From Microbacterium sp. BLY (GTDB lineage: Bacteria; Actinomycetota; Actinomycetes; Actinomycetales; Microbacteriaceae), in contig NZ_JAGKSR010000001.1 in assembly GCF_017939615.1 (NCBI RefSeq), forward strand, positions 806,001 to 870,000: DNA of 64,000 bases. Direction: 5' to 3'. Numbering within the stretch: the stretch's first letter is position 1; the number at the start of each line of letters is the position of its first letter. The notes under the pieces are model-generated. The model made no database searches and was not told the DNA's origin. It was given only the letters and a program-made list of their open reading frames with translations. Of the stretch, positions 8,585 through 17,038 are shown in pieces. Made by a program: the position numbers and the translations under genes.

Positions 8585-9496
8585 ATGGATGCGGCGAAGA
8601 GGCCTCGAGCCGACGATCTGCTCGTACTGCTCGCGGTCGCCCGCACCGGCCGGTACACCAGCGCCGCCGCGCACCTGGGCCTCGACCACACGACCGTCGC
8701 GCGCCGCATCGCCGCGCTGGAGGACGCGCTCGGCGGACGGGTCGTCGCGCAGTCCGCGTCCGGATGGGAGCTCACCGACCTCGGGCGCACCGCCGCCGAG
8801 ACCGGGGGACGCATCGAGGCGGCGCTGTCCCAGCTCGACTCCGCACCCGGCGAGACGCCGGACCCGATCGCGGGCGTCGTCCGCATGTCCGCCACCGACG
8901 GGTTCAGTGCGTACATCGCCGCCCCCGCGATCGCAGAGCTGCGCCGCGCGCACCCGCGGCTGACCGTCGAGATCGTCGCCGCCACACGAAGAGCCGCCGA
9001 GCACCGCGCCGGGCTCGACCTGGAGGTGGTCGTGGGCGCCCCGCAGACCCGCCGCGCGCAGGCCGTGCAGCTCGGCACGTACACGCTCGGCATGTACGCC
9101 GCGCGGGACTACCTCGACCGCACCGGCACCCCGGCATCGCGCGCCGAGGTGGAGCAGCACCGCCTCGTGTACTTCGTCGACTCGATGCTCCAGGTGGACG
9201 CGCTCGACCTCCCCCGCCGGCTCGTCCCCGGCATGCAGGACGGCCTCACCTCCACCAACGTCTTCGTGCACGTCGAAGCCACCCGCGCGGGCGCCGGGAT
9301 CGGTCTGCTGCCGTGCTTCGCGGCCGACCGGCACCCGGACCTGGTGCGTCTGCTGCCCGAGGTCTTCGCCGAGAAGCTGCCGTACTTCATGGTCGCCCGC
9401 CCCGAGTCGCTGCGTCTGCCGGCGGTCGCCGCCCTCGCCGATGCCCTCCGCTCCCGCACGCGGGCCGCGAAGGCCATGCTCGACGGCGTCGGCTGA
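8585..9496 (+). CDS. LysR-family regulator
   Basis: 303 residues. The N-terminal winged helix (DDLLVLLAVARTGRYTSAAAHLGLDHTTVARRIAALEDALG) is followed by a type-2 periplasmic-binding-like effector domain from about residue 95 to 295. The start MDAAKRP was chosen because it has a well placed AATTGCAGC leader and matches the usual LysR length. It is divergent from the MHS transporter/dehydrogenase pair, so it probably activates or represses those genes in response to their substrate. Confidence 0.88.
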   Translation: MDAAKRPRADDLLVLLAVARTGRYTSAAAHLGLDHTTVARRIAALEDALGGRVVAQSASGWELTDLGRTAAETGGRIEAALSQLDSAPGETPDPIAGVVRMSATDGFSAYIAAPAIAELRRAHPRLTVEIVAATRRAAEHRAGLDLEVVVGAPQTRRAQAVQLGTYTLGMYAARDYLDRTGTPASRAEVEQHRLVYFVDSMLQVDALDLPRRLVPGMQDGLTSTNVFVHVEATRAGAGIGLLPCFAADRHPDLVRLLPEVFAEKLPYFMVARPESLRLPAVAALADALRSRTRAAKAMLDGVG

Positions 9497-9503
9497 GGGC
9501 CGC

Positions 9504-9908
9504 TCAGAGCAGCTCGGCCACGAGGGCGTCGATCCGGCGGCGGATGTCGTCACGGATCGGCCGGACCGCGTCGATCCCCTGGCCGGCGGGGTCGTCGAGC
9601 ACCCAGTCCTCGTAACGCTTCCCCGGGAAGAACGGGCACGCGTCGCCACAGCCCATCGTGATCACGACGTCCGACGCTTGCACGGCCTCGGTCGTGAGCA
9701 CCTTCGGCTGCTCCGTCGTGATGTCGATGCCGACCTCCCGCATCGCCGCCACCGCGACGGGGTTGATCTCGGCAGCGGGCATCGACCCGGCCGAGCGCAC
9801 CTCGATGCGGTCGCCGGCGAGCTCCCGCAGGAATCCGGCTGCCATCTGCGAGCGTCCCGCGTTGTGCACGCAGACGAAGAGGACGGAGGGGGTGTGCGAT
9901 GCGTTCAC
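9504..9908 (-). CDS. arsC: Arsenate reductase, low-molecular-weight phosphatase type
   Basis: 134 residues. The phosphate-binding loop C13-V-H-N-A-G-R19 (CX5R) opens the protein. Residues C87 and C91 (GCGDAC) lie where the thiol relay of thioredoxin-type ArsC enzymes sits, and VLDDPAG holds the general-acid Asp. The enzyme reduces arsenate to arsenite in the cytoplasm with electrons from thioredoxin or mycothiol. GTG start. There is no ArsR, ArsB or Acr3 gene beside it, so it is a lone copy. A 60-bp element resembling the one upstream of the aldehyde dehydrogenase lies directly in front (9929-9988). Confidence 0.9.
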   Translation of the reverse strand: MNASHTPSVLFVCVHNAGRSQMAAGFLRELAGDRIEVRSAGSMPAAEINPVAVAAMREVGIDITTEQPKVLTTEAVQASDVVITMGCGDACPFFPGKRYEDWVLDDPAGQGIDAVRPIRDDIRRRIDALVAELL

Positions 9909-9928
9909 GATGGGGCCAGCGTATCCCG

Positions 9929-9988
9929 TTCGAGTTGCGCACCTTGCTACGTTTCCGGCCGAGATGCGACCGATCGAGCGATTCGAAC
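9929..9988. repeat. Diverged 60-bp direct repeat, copy A
   Basis: This sequence matches 12117-12176 at 43 of 60 positions without gaps, by hand alignment. Both copies share the core GCGCACCTTGCT and begin and end with TTCGAA-like palindromes. Copy A lies just upstream of arsC, copy B upstream of the aldehyde dehydrogenase. It could be a shared regulator site or a duplicated intergenic piece. Confidence 0.6.
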
Positions 9989-9990
9989 GC

Positions 9991-10380
9991 TCAGGCCAGC
10001 CCGAGGCCGGCCAGCTCTGCCGCGTCGAGCATCCGCGACCGGATCAGGAAGCGCATGCCCGTCGGCCCCTCGACGCTGAACCCGGCACCGCGGCCGGGGA
10101 CGACGTCGATCGTCAGATGCGTGTACTTCCAGTACTCGAACTGCGCCGCCGACATGAAGACCTCGACCGGATCGTCGAGCCCGACGTCGATGGTGCCGAG
10201 GAGCACATCGCCCGGACCGGTGAGGAACATCCCCACCGGATAGCACATGGGCGCCGAGCCGTCGCAGCAGCCGCCGGATTGGTGGAACATGAGCGGGCCG
10301 TGCTGCGCGGTGAGCTCGCGGACGAGGGCGGCGGCCGCCTCCGTCACCGCGACCCGATCGGGAACGGACGAGTCGTTCAT
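9991..10380 (-). CDS. DUF779 family protein
   Basis: 129 residues. The hallmark is the Cys/Gly-rich stretch FHQSGGCCDGSAPMCYP (residues 32-48), followed by DVLLGTIDVG and FEYWKYTHLTIDVVPGRG. These features define DUF779, a small soluble family almost always coded beside NAD-dependent aldehyde dehydrogenases of the acetaldehyde/ethanol-oxidising type. The conserved cysteines suggest metal or aldehyde binding, but this is inferred. It lies 74 bp downstream of the dehydrogenase in the same direction, with a hairpin between them that may lower its expression relative to the enzyme. Confidence 0.88.
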   Translation of the reverse strand: MNDSSVPDRVAVTEAAAALVRELTAQHGPLMFHQSGGCCDGSAPMCYPVGMFLTGPGDVLLGTIDVGLDDPVEVFMSAAQFEYWKYTHLTIDVVPGRGAGFSVEGPTGMRFLIRSRMLDAAELAGLGLA

Positions 10381-10404
10381 GGGGGCTCCTTCCGGGAATG
10401 CCCG

Positions 10405-10441
10405 GGTGCCGGACGAGGGCCGTGGCCCGCCGTCCGGCACC
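10405..10441 (-). terminator. Intercistronic hairpin between aldehyde dehydrogenase and DUF779
   Basis: An 11-bp stem (GGTGCCGGACG / CGTCCGGCACC) encloses a nested GGGCC-GT-GGCCC stem, within the 74-bp gap of a co-directional pair. There is no U-run. It may be a partial terminator or an mRNA-stabilising structure. Confidence 0.5.
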
Positions 10442-10454
10442 GCGGCGCCGACGA

Positions 10455-12005
<1,551 letters not shown>

Positions 12006-12069
12006 GGGGTCTCCTTCGACGGGGGCGCCACGGCGTCGATGCCGCGGTGTTCCCCCGACGCTAGGCCGC

Positions 12070-12176
12070 CGCCCGTTGCACTCCCGATGCGCAACGTTGC
12101 AGGCGGTTGCACCCGGTTCGAATGGCGCACCTTGCTGCATCCGCGGCCGACATCGCGCGAATCAGGCGATTCGAAT
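12070..12176. promoter_or_regulatory. Putative operator region upstream of the aldehyde dehydrogenase
   Basis: Between the dehydrogenase start and the GAF gene stop there are three GTTGCA boxes (around 12075, 12096 and 12106), a perfect 10-bp palindrome GCAACGTTGC (12091-12100) and repeat copy B (12117-12176). The spacing and symmetry suggest binding sites for the neighbouring GAF-domain regulator. Unproven. Confidence 0.45.
12117..12176. repeat. Diverged 60-bp direct repeat, copy B
   Basis: Partner of 9929-9988 (43/60 identical positions). It includes the invariant block GCGCACCTTGCT and ends with CGATTCGAAT. It abuts the stop codon of the GAF regulator gene. Confidence 0.6.
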
Positions 12177-13498
12177 CAGGAGAGGCGCTCGATCCGGGTG
12201 ACGAGGCCGGCTCGACGCGGCGAGCGCGCCGGCAGCATCTCCAACGCGAGCCGCAGCACCTCCGCGTCCTCGCTCCCCTCGGGGGTGTCGGCGTACGCGA
12301 GCAGCACGTCGAGACTCGCCCCCGACAGCATCACCTCGCGGAGCGCCGCGCGCACGGAGTCCCGGAAGTCCTCGACGCCGGGCGACGCCGACTCCGGCAG
12401 CACGGGGCCGCGGTAGGCGGTGAGAGCCACCCGGTGGGCACCGCGGTCGAGGAGGGACAGCACGTCGTGCGCATCGGTCTCGATCGGGACGGGGAGACGA
12501 TACGGCCGGGACTCGGGCACGAGGTCCGGCGCCGCCCGATCGAGCACCCGGCGCAGTCGCACCATCTCGGGCCGCAACGTGTCGGGCGAGACCCCGGGAC
12601 CGTAGACGAGTTCCGCCAGACGATCAGCCGAGAGCCCTTGGCGGTGGACCACGAGCATCAGGAGGATCGCGGCGTGCCGGGCGCTGAGCTCGGTCACCGA
12701 CTCCCCGTGCGCCGACGCGGTCTCCAACCGCGCACGGTCGCGGCCGAGGACGTGCAGCCGGGCCCGCGCGGTGGGTGCGGCCGGCGGCCGGCCCGGCGGC
12801 CGTCGAGCCGGCGGCTCCGCCCGTCCGCGCAGGCGGGCGACGAGCAGCTCGGACTCGACCGCGCGCGCCGTCGCATCGACGAGCAGTCGCGCCTGCGGGG
12901 TGACCACCTCCGGCCCGCCGGTGATGTCGATCACCCCCAGCACACGTTGCGTCTCCGGATCGCGCACGGGTGCGGCCGAGCACGACCACGGATGCACGAG
13001 ACGGTTGTAGTGCTCGGCGCCGCGGATCTGCACCGATCGCTCGAGCGCGAGAGCCGTGCCCGGGGCGCTGGTGCCGACCGCGTCCTCCGCCCAGTTCGCA
13101 CCGGCGACGAATCCCATCCCCTCGGTGAGGGACCGCAGCTGGGCATCGCCCTCGATCCACAGCAGCCGCCCGGCCTGATCCCCCACGGCGATCACGACCC
13201 CCGAGTCGTCGGGGTCGCCGGGCAGCAGCAGGGCGCGGATCATGTCCATCGCGGAGGCGAGCGGGTGGGCCAGGCGATAGGCGTCGAGTTCGTCCTCGTG
13301 CAGGTCGAGCGGCGGGAGCCCCTCCGGCCCGACGCGACCGCGCCAGGAGCGTTCCCACGACTCCCGCACGAGGGGACGCACCTCACGGAGGCGATGGTCG
13401 TCGAGGTTGCCGGCGATGAGCTCCTCGTGGGCACGTTCGACGAGGAGGCGAGACGCCGTCGGCGACGCCTCCCGCGGATCATGCCACGTCGCAGACAC
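12176..13498 (-). CDS. GAF-domain transcriptional regulator (AcoR-like N-terminus)
   Basis: 440 residues, GTG start. Residues 1-215 resemble the sensory half of acetoin/glycerol activators: an ESWERSW helix, then a GAF domain with GNWAEDAVGTSAPGTALALERSVQIRGAEHYNRLVHPWSCSAAPV-type sequence (read in parts). Instead of a sigma-54 AAA module, the C-terminal 200 residues carry a winged-helix-like region (LSARHAAILLMLVVHRQGLSADRLAELVYG, DTLRPEMVRLRRVL) similar to OmpR/SARP-type output. A Pro/Arg-rich linker (about 223-245) joins them. It is co-directional with and 170 bp upstream of the aldehyde dehydrogenase, and probably controls it. Confidence 0.82.
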   Translation of the reverse strand: MSATWHDPREASPTASRLLVERAHEELIAGNLDDHRLREVRPLVRESWERSWRGRVGPEGLPPLDLHEDELDAYRLAHPLASAMDMIRALLLPGDPDDSGVVIAVGDQAGRLLWIEGDAQLRSLTEGMGFVAGANWAEDAVGTSAPGTALALERSVQIRGAEHYNRLVHPWSCSAAPVRDPETQRVLGVIDITGGPEVVTPQARLLVDATARAVESELLVARLRGRAEPPARRPPGRPPAAPTARARLHVLGRDRARLETASAHGESVTELSARHAAILLMLVVHRQGLSADRLAELVYGPGVSPDTLRPEMVRLRRVLDRAAPDLVPESRPYRLPVPIETDAHDVLSLLDRGAHRVALTAYRGPVLPESASPGVEDFRDSVRAALREVMLSGASLDVLLAYADTPEGSEDAEVLRLALEMLPARSPRRAGLVTRIERLS

Positions 13499-13585
13499 GC
13501 GTTCTCCGTTCCTGGAGCCGGGAGCGTGCCCTCAGTGTACGAGCAGCACCCGTCGGGGGGAACAGCGGACGCGGAGGTGGAGCCT

Positions 13586-14233
13586 TCAGAGGGCCAGTAC
13601 CCTCGATCTGAACCGCGAATACGATTCGGACGAACCCTGCGGTTCCAGTCCGAGCTCACGAATCTTCGCGGCGATCGCGGCCGAGTCTGACTCTGCGTAC
13701 TGGTGCTGGGGCCTTCCCCCTCGAGTGAGCCGCTGTAGCTCCTTCTTGGGCGAGGTGATTCGTTCAACGTTCTGCCCTGAACGTGGCATGCAACCCCGCC
13801 AGGAAGACTTGAGGCTCTCAACTGCATCGGGGTAAAGGAACCACCAAGACTCAATCATCACTACGGGAACGACTGGCACGCCGTCAGCGTTCGCGGCAAT
13901 CCTCGCGAAACTCTCCGCGATGCGCCGCTCAGACTCGATCCCATTGTCATGCCCATCCGCGTCCTGATGAATGATCACGGCCCTCACGGTGGTCCCGGAC
14001 GCTTCTGCGCCAGATACGACGGCCCGGACACGACTAACCCAATCCCGCCGGGCCCGTTCACCTGCCTCACGGGTCAGGGAGACTGGGTCGCGCATCACCT
14101 TGATGGTGACTCCACTCGGAAGCCCCGGATGATGATGCTCTACTAGTTCCTTGATGGCTTTTGAATCGTTGGGATTCTCCCCAAAGATGAGAATTTCTAC
14201 ACGCTTGGCTCCACGAGAGCTCGATCTAGTCAA
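13586..14233 (-). CDS. Toprim-like partner of a RecF/OLD-type ATPase (DUF4276/RloB-like)
   Basis: About 215 residues. The start is taken as TTG at 14233, because GGAGG lies 9 bases upstream and TTGA overlaps the ATPase stop; a GTG at 14266 is the alternative. A Toprim-like pattern is visible: a first acidic residue E19 in ILIFGENPNDSKAI, D91-x-D93 with D96 in VIIHQDADGHDN, and E128 in VMIESWWFLYP, a motif like the E-x-W of RloB/DUF4276 proteins. The role may be a nuclease or other effector controlled by the ATPase. The codon pattern is less GC-rich than neighbouring genes, suggesting transfer. Family naming is by motif only. Confidence 0.7.
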   Translation of the reverse strand: MTRSSSRGAKRVEILIFGENPNDSKAIKELVEHHHPGLPSGVTIKVMRDPVSLTREAGERARRDWVSRVRAVVSGAEASGTTVRAVIIHQDADGHDNGIESERRIAESFARIAANADGVPVVPVVMIESWWFLYPDAVESLKSSWRGCMPRSGQNVERITSPKKELQRLTRGGRPQHQYAESDSAAIAAKIRELGLEPQGSSESYSRFRSRVLAL

Positions 14234-15414
14234 TTCGGAACGCCTCCGAGACTGCCTGAGAACCACAGCTCACCGGGAAGATAGCCGGATTCCTCGACAG
14301 CAGCCGCGATTTCCGCTGCGCTCCGCGAAGGGATGATGGACTCACCGCTTTCGGCATCTCGATCGCAGACGACGATTTCGTTCGCTTCAAGCCGGTTGAC
14401 CAAAGTCGGCGAGTGCGATGCGACGAGAAGCTGCGTCCTCTTGCTCGCCTCACGCATTCTGCCTACGAGCACATCGAGTGCGTAGGGGTGCAATCCATGG
14501 TCGACCTCTTCGATGACGGTAAGCGCAGGAGGATTCGGTTCGTGCAGGGCAGTCAATAGAGCGAGCAGCCGCACAGTTCCGAAGGACGCGTCGGCGAGAT
14601 CGATGGGTCTTGTTAGTCCAGCCTCAACGAGAGACACGACGACAGTCTCTGCAGAACCGCCACCTTGCCTGAACTCGATGGCTTCTAGCCCTGGGAGGCA
14701 GTCCCGAAGGTCCCTCGTAAGCGCCTCAAGTCCATCCGGGTCCACGCGACTAAGTTCGTATAACGCTGCCGAGAGGTTCGAAGCCGAGTCGTCGATCGAT
14801 CCCCTCTGCAGACGAGAAGGAACTCGCGCTTCGCGTACAGCGGGATCCAGGTATCGGATGTCGGTGAGGAAATCTAGAAAGTCACTAGGGCCACGCCCAA
14901 CTTCGTCATCATTAAGTTGTGCGAAGGTCCCCAGCATGGTTGTCGTGGATGAAGCGAGACGACGGGTTTGTGCAGACTGATCCGATCCGTCGGCCGCGAT
15001 TCTCGCAACTGCCGTTTCGTTAGCTGAAAGCGTAATCCGGCGGCCCTGACCTGCCATACGCTTATAGGTAAACTCCTCGCGCCGCGTGACCTCGCCCTTG
15101 GACGTCCCCAAGCTGAGTTGATAGCGATCAGGCGCCCCCGTGGACGCATGTGATGTCACGTTGCCGTGCAGCGTTAGCGTCACGCGCCCCTGTTTTCCGT
15201 CTTGCCGCTTGATGCGGTCGAATCCTCCTCGAGTCCTCAACGCATCCTCGATCCCAAACCGAGCCGCGTCGCGAACGAACCGGAGCACCGAGAGCAGGTT
15301 CGTTTTTCCCGAACCATTGGGTCCGACGAGAACGGTGAACGGCCCCAGCGCGACATCGACCTGTTCAAGCGACTTGTAGTTGCGCGCTTCGATCCGAGTG
15401 ATCTGGGAAACCAT
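14230..15414 (-). CDS. AAA/ABC-type ATPase of the RecF/OLD/RloA class
   Basis: About 394 residues from ATG 15414; a GTG at 15423 gives three more. The N-terminus TRIEARNYKSLEQVDVALGPF leads into Walker A GPNGSGKT (31-38). A signature-like DASFGTVRLLALLTAL is near 272-287, Walker B VIEEVDHGLHP has E302-E303 and D305, and the switch His is H334 in VASHSPTLVNR. This is the single-ATPase-domain layout of proteins that pair with a Toprim or nuclease subunit in defence systems (PARIS, RloAB, AbiL, Septu types). The gene has visibly lower GC than its surroundings: hand counts give 36/60 at 14401-14460 and 33/60 at 14881-14940. It forms an operon with the downstream Toprim-like gene. Confidence 0.85.
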   Translation of the reverse strand: MVSQITRIEARNYKSLEQVDVALGPFTVLVGPNGSGKTNLLSVLRFVRDAARFGIEDALRTRGGFDRIKRQDGKQGRVTLTLHGNVTSHASTGAPDRYQLSLGTSKGEVTRREEFTYKRMAGQGRRITLSANETAVARIAADGSDQSAQTRRLASSTTTMLGTFAQLNDDEVGRGPSDFLDFLTDIRYLDPAVREARVPSRLQRGSIDDSASNLSAALYELSRVDPDGLEALTRDLRDCLPGLEAIEFRQGGGSAETVVVSLVEAGLTRPIDLADASFGTVRLLALLTALHEPNPPALTVIEEVDHGLHPYALDVLVGRMREASKRTQLLVASHSPTLVNRLEANEIVVCDRDAESGESIIPSRSAAEIAAAVEESGYLPGELWFSGSLGGVPN

Positions 15415-15439
15415 GCCGCTCACACTATCGCGGCGGCGG

Positions 15440-16006
15440 TCAGGGCAGCAGCCCGGCCACGAGGTCGTCGATCACATCGTCGGTCGCGGTCTCCGGGTCG
15501 ATCGGGGTGATGAGCCGGTCGAGCAGCAGACCGTCGATCGCGTAATGGAAGAGGGCGATCTCGCGCCGACCTCCCGGAAGGCCCGCCCCGGTGTGGAAGG
15601 CCACGTCGGCATCGAAGCCGGCCCGCTGCCAGGCGCCGAGCACGGCCGCGAGCTCGGGACGGCGGGCGCTCTCGAGCCGCAGCTCGAACAGGGCGATCGT
15701 CACATCGCGATCGGCGGTGAGGCGGCGCACGATGTCCCGGAGGTAGTCGGCGAACAGCTCGCGGCTGGGCGCGAGTCCGGCCCGCTGCTCGAGATCCTCG
15801 GGCGTCGGAGCCAGGCGTTCCCCGATGCGGTCGACGAGGCCTTCGATCAGCGCATCCCTGCTGCGGAAGTAGTTCGACGTCGTGCCAGCGGGGACCTCCG
15901 CCTCGGCATCGACCGCGCGATGCGTGAGCCCGCGCGACCCTTCGCGAGCGAGCACGGCCAGCCCGGCATCCGCCAAGCGGCGCCTCCGCGTCTCGTTCCT
16001 CACCAT
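15440..16006 (-). CDS. TetR-family regulator
   Basis: 188 residues. The DNA-binding part is RRRRLADAGLAVLAREGSRGLTHRAVDAEAEVPAGTTSNYFRSRDALIEGL (residues 7-57, quoted by outline), with the typical NYFRSRDAL end of the recognition helix. The C-terminal helical domain is the TetR_C type seen in self-regulating repressors next to one enzyme gene. It is divergent from the RibD-C reductase; a perfect 16-bp inverted repeat lies between the two start codons and is the obvious operator. Confidence 0.88.
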   Translation of the reverse strand: MVRNETRRRRLADAGLAVLAREGSRGLTHRAVDAEAEVPAGTTSNYFRSRDALIEGLVDRIGERLAPTPEDLEQRAGLAPSRELFADYLRDIVRRLTADRDVTIALFELRLESARRPELAAVLGAWQRAGFDADVAFHTGAGLPGGRREIALFHYAIDGLLLDRLITPIDPETATDDVIDDLVAGLLP

Positions 16007-16021
16007 GCGTCCACCCTAGCG

Positions 16022-16069
16022 CAATCACTACGGCTGTTGTACTCTCAACTGCGACAGCCGTAGTGATTG
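16022..16069. promoter_or_regulatory. Perfect 16-bp inverted repeat, probable TetR operator
   Basis: CAATCACTACGGCTGT (16022-16037) is repeated as ACAGCCGTAGTGATTG (16054-16069) with a 16-base spacer. It sits in the 72-bp gap between the TetR start and the reductase start. The spacer includes TTGTACTCT-like promoter sequence, so a dimer on each arm or a loop over the spacer would block both promoters. Confidence 0.8.
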
Positions 16070-16078
16070 GAGACAGTG

Positions 16079-16648
16079 ATGCGAGAACTCGTGTACTACG
16101 CCGCCGTGACCCTGGACGGATTCATCGCCGGCCCGGACGGGGAGTTCGACGCCTTCCTCGTGGAGGGCGACCACATGGACGGCATCAACGCCCGCTTCGC
16201 GGACACGCTCCCGACCGTCGCCGCCGAGGCGCTCGGCATCCCGCAGCGCAACGACGTGTTCGACACCGTTCTCATGGGGTGGAACACGTACGACGTGGGC
16301 GGCCTCCCGAGTCCGTACCGGCACCTGCGGCAGATCGTCTTCAGCCGCACCCGCAGCGTCGAGGCCGAGAACCTGGAGGTGACCGCAGAGGACCCGGTCG
16401 AGGTCGTGCAGCGCCTGAAGCGCGAAGATGGTGGCGCGATCTGGCTGTGCGGCGGTGGCTCTCTCGCGGCCACGCTCGCCGACGAGATCGACCGACTCGT
16501 GCTGAAACGGCAGCCCCTGCTGTTCGGCGCGGGCATCCCGCTGTTCGGCCAGCGACCCTACCGTCCGGAACGGTTCGACGCCGTGGAGACCGTCGCCTAC
16601 GAATCGGGCGTCGTGGTCACGGAGTACGTGCGACGGCGCGAGGAGTGA
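16079..16648 (+). CDS. Dihydrofolate reductase-like (RibD C-terminal) protein
   Basis: 189 residues. It has the RibD-C/DHFR-like fold markers RELVYYAAVTLDGFIAGPDGEFD at the start, VLMGWNTYD, a Gly-rich IWLCGGGSLAATLADEIDRLVL cofactor part, and LFGAGIPLF. Such stand-alone proteins are probably NADPH-dependent reductases of unknown substrate; they are not the folate enzyme itself. ATG with GGAGACAGTG upstream; an in-frame TTG 12 bases earlier is inside the operator and unlikely. It is controlled by the divergent TetR gene. A second member of the family lies at 38610-39260. Confidence 0.85.
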   Translation: MRELVYYAAVTLDGFIAGPDGEFDAFLVEGDHMDGINARFADTLPTVAAEALGIPQRNDVFDTVLMGWNTYDVGGLPSPYRHLRQIVFSRTRSVEAENLEVTAEDPVEVVQRLKREDGGAIWLCGGGSLAATLADEIDRLVLKRQPLLFGAGIPLFGQRPYRPERFDAVETVAYESGVVVTEYVRRREE

Positions 16649-16753
16649 TCCTGTCGTCATCGGGTGCATAGCCGGTCGACGCCCGGTTGGCAATACCGTT
16701 CTCTGATCCGCCCCCGGTTCCTATCGTGGTCCCATCACGAGTCAGGAGGCGCC

Positions 16754-17038
16754 ATGAACGTCCACACCCCCACCAGCACTGGCTCCTCGCAGCGCGCCGA
16801 CGCGGCCCACCCCGCCGCGACCGAGCCGGCCTGCGAGCGGATCGACTTCGATCGGTACGTCGTCTCCCACGGCGACCCGGTCGGCTACATCGAGGTCGTG
16901 CCACCCCTCTATGTCTGCTACCTCGGACACCCGTATCCTCGGGCTGTGGAGATCGCTCAGGTGTACGACTACGACCATGCCGTCGGCATCGTCAGTGCCA
17001 TGGCCGCGGGTTCGCGCGACCACGCCCTCGCCGGATGA
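16754..17038 (+). CDS. Small unknown protein upstream of the trehalose genes
   Basis: 94 residues, with GGAGGC placed 3 bases before the ATG. The first 25 residues are Ser/Thr/Ala-rich and probably disordered. The rest (ACERIDFDRYVVSHGDPVGYIEVVPPLYVCYLGHPYPRAVEIAQVYDYDHAV, in outline) looks folded and is rich in Tyr and Val. No family is known to me. The stop overlaps the glgX start (ATGA), so it is translated with glgX and may tune or bind the pathway. The function is open. Confidence 0.7.
   Translation: MNVHTPTSTGSSQRADAAHPAATEPACERIDFDRYVVSHGDPVGYIEVVPPLYVCYLGHPYPRAVEIAQVYDYDHAVGIVSAMAAGSRDHALAG

Noticed and set aside
6356..9649. Single giant 1097-residue protein
   Set aside because: Only the first-listed 248 residues at the dehydrogenase end have family motifs; the remainder is antisense to the MHS transporter-LysR region.
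12117..12176. tRNA remnant suggested by GGTTCGAAT-like sequence
   Set aside because: No acceptor, D or anticodon arm could be folded around it; the similarity is limited to the TTCGAA palindrome.
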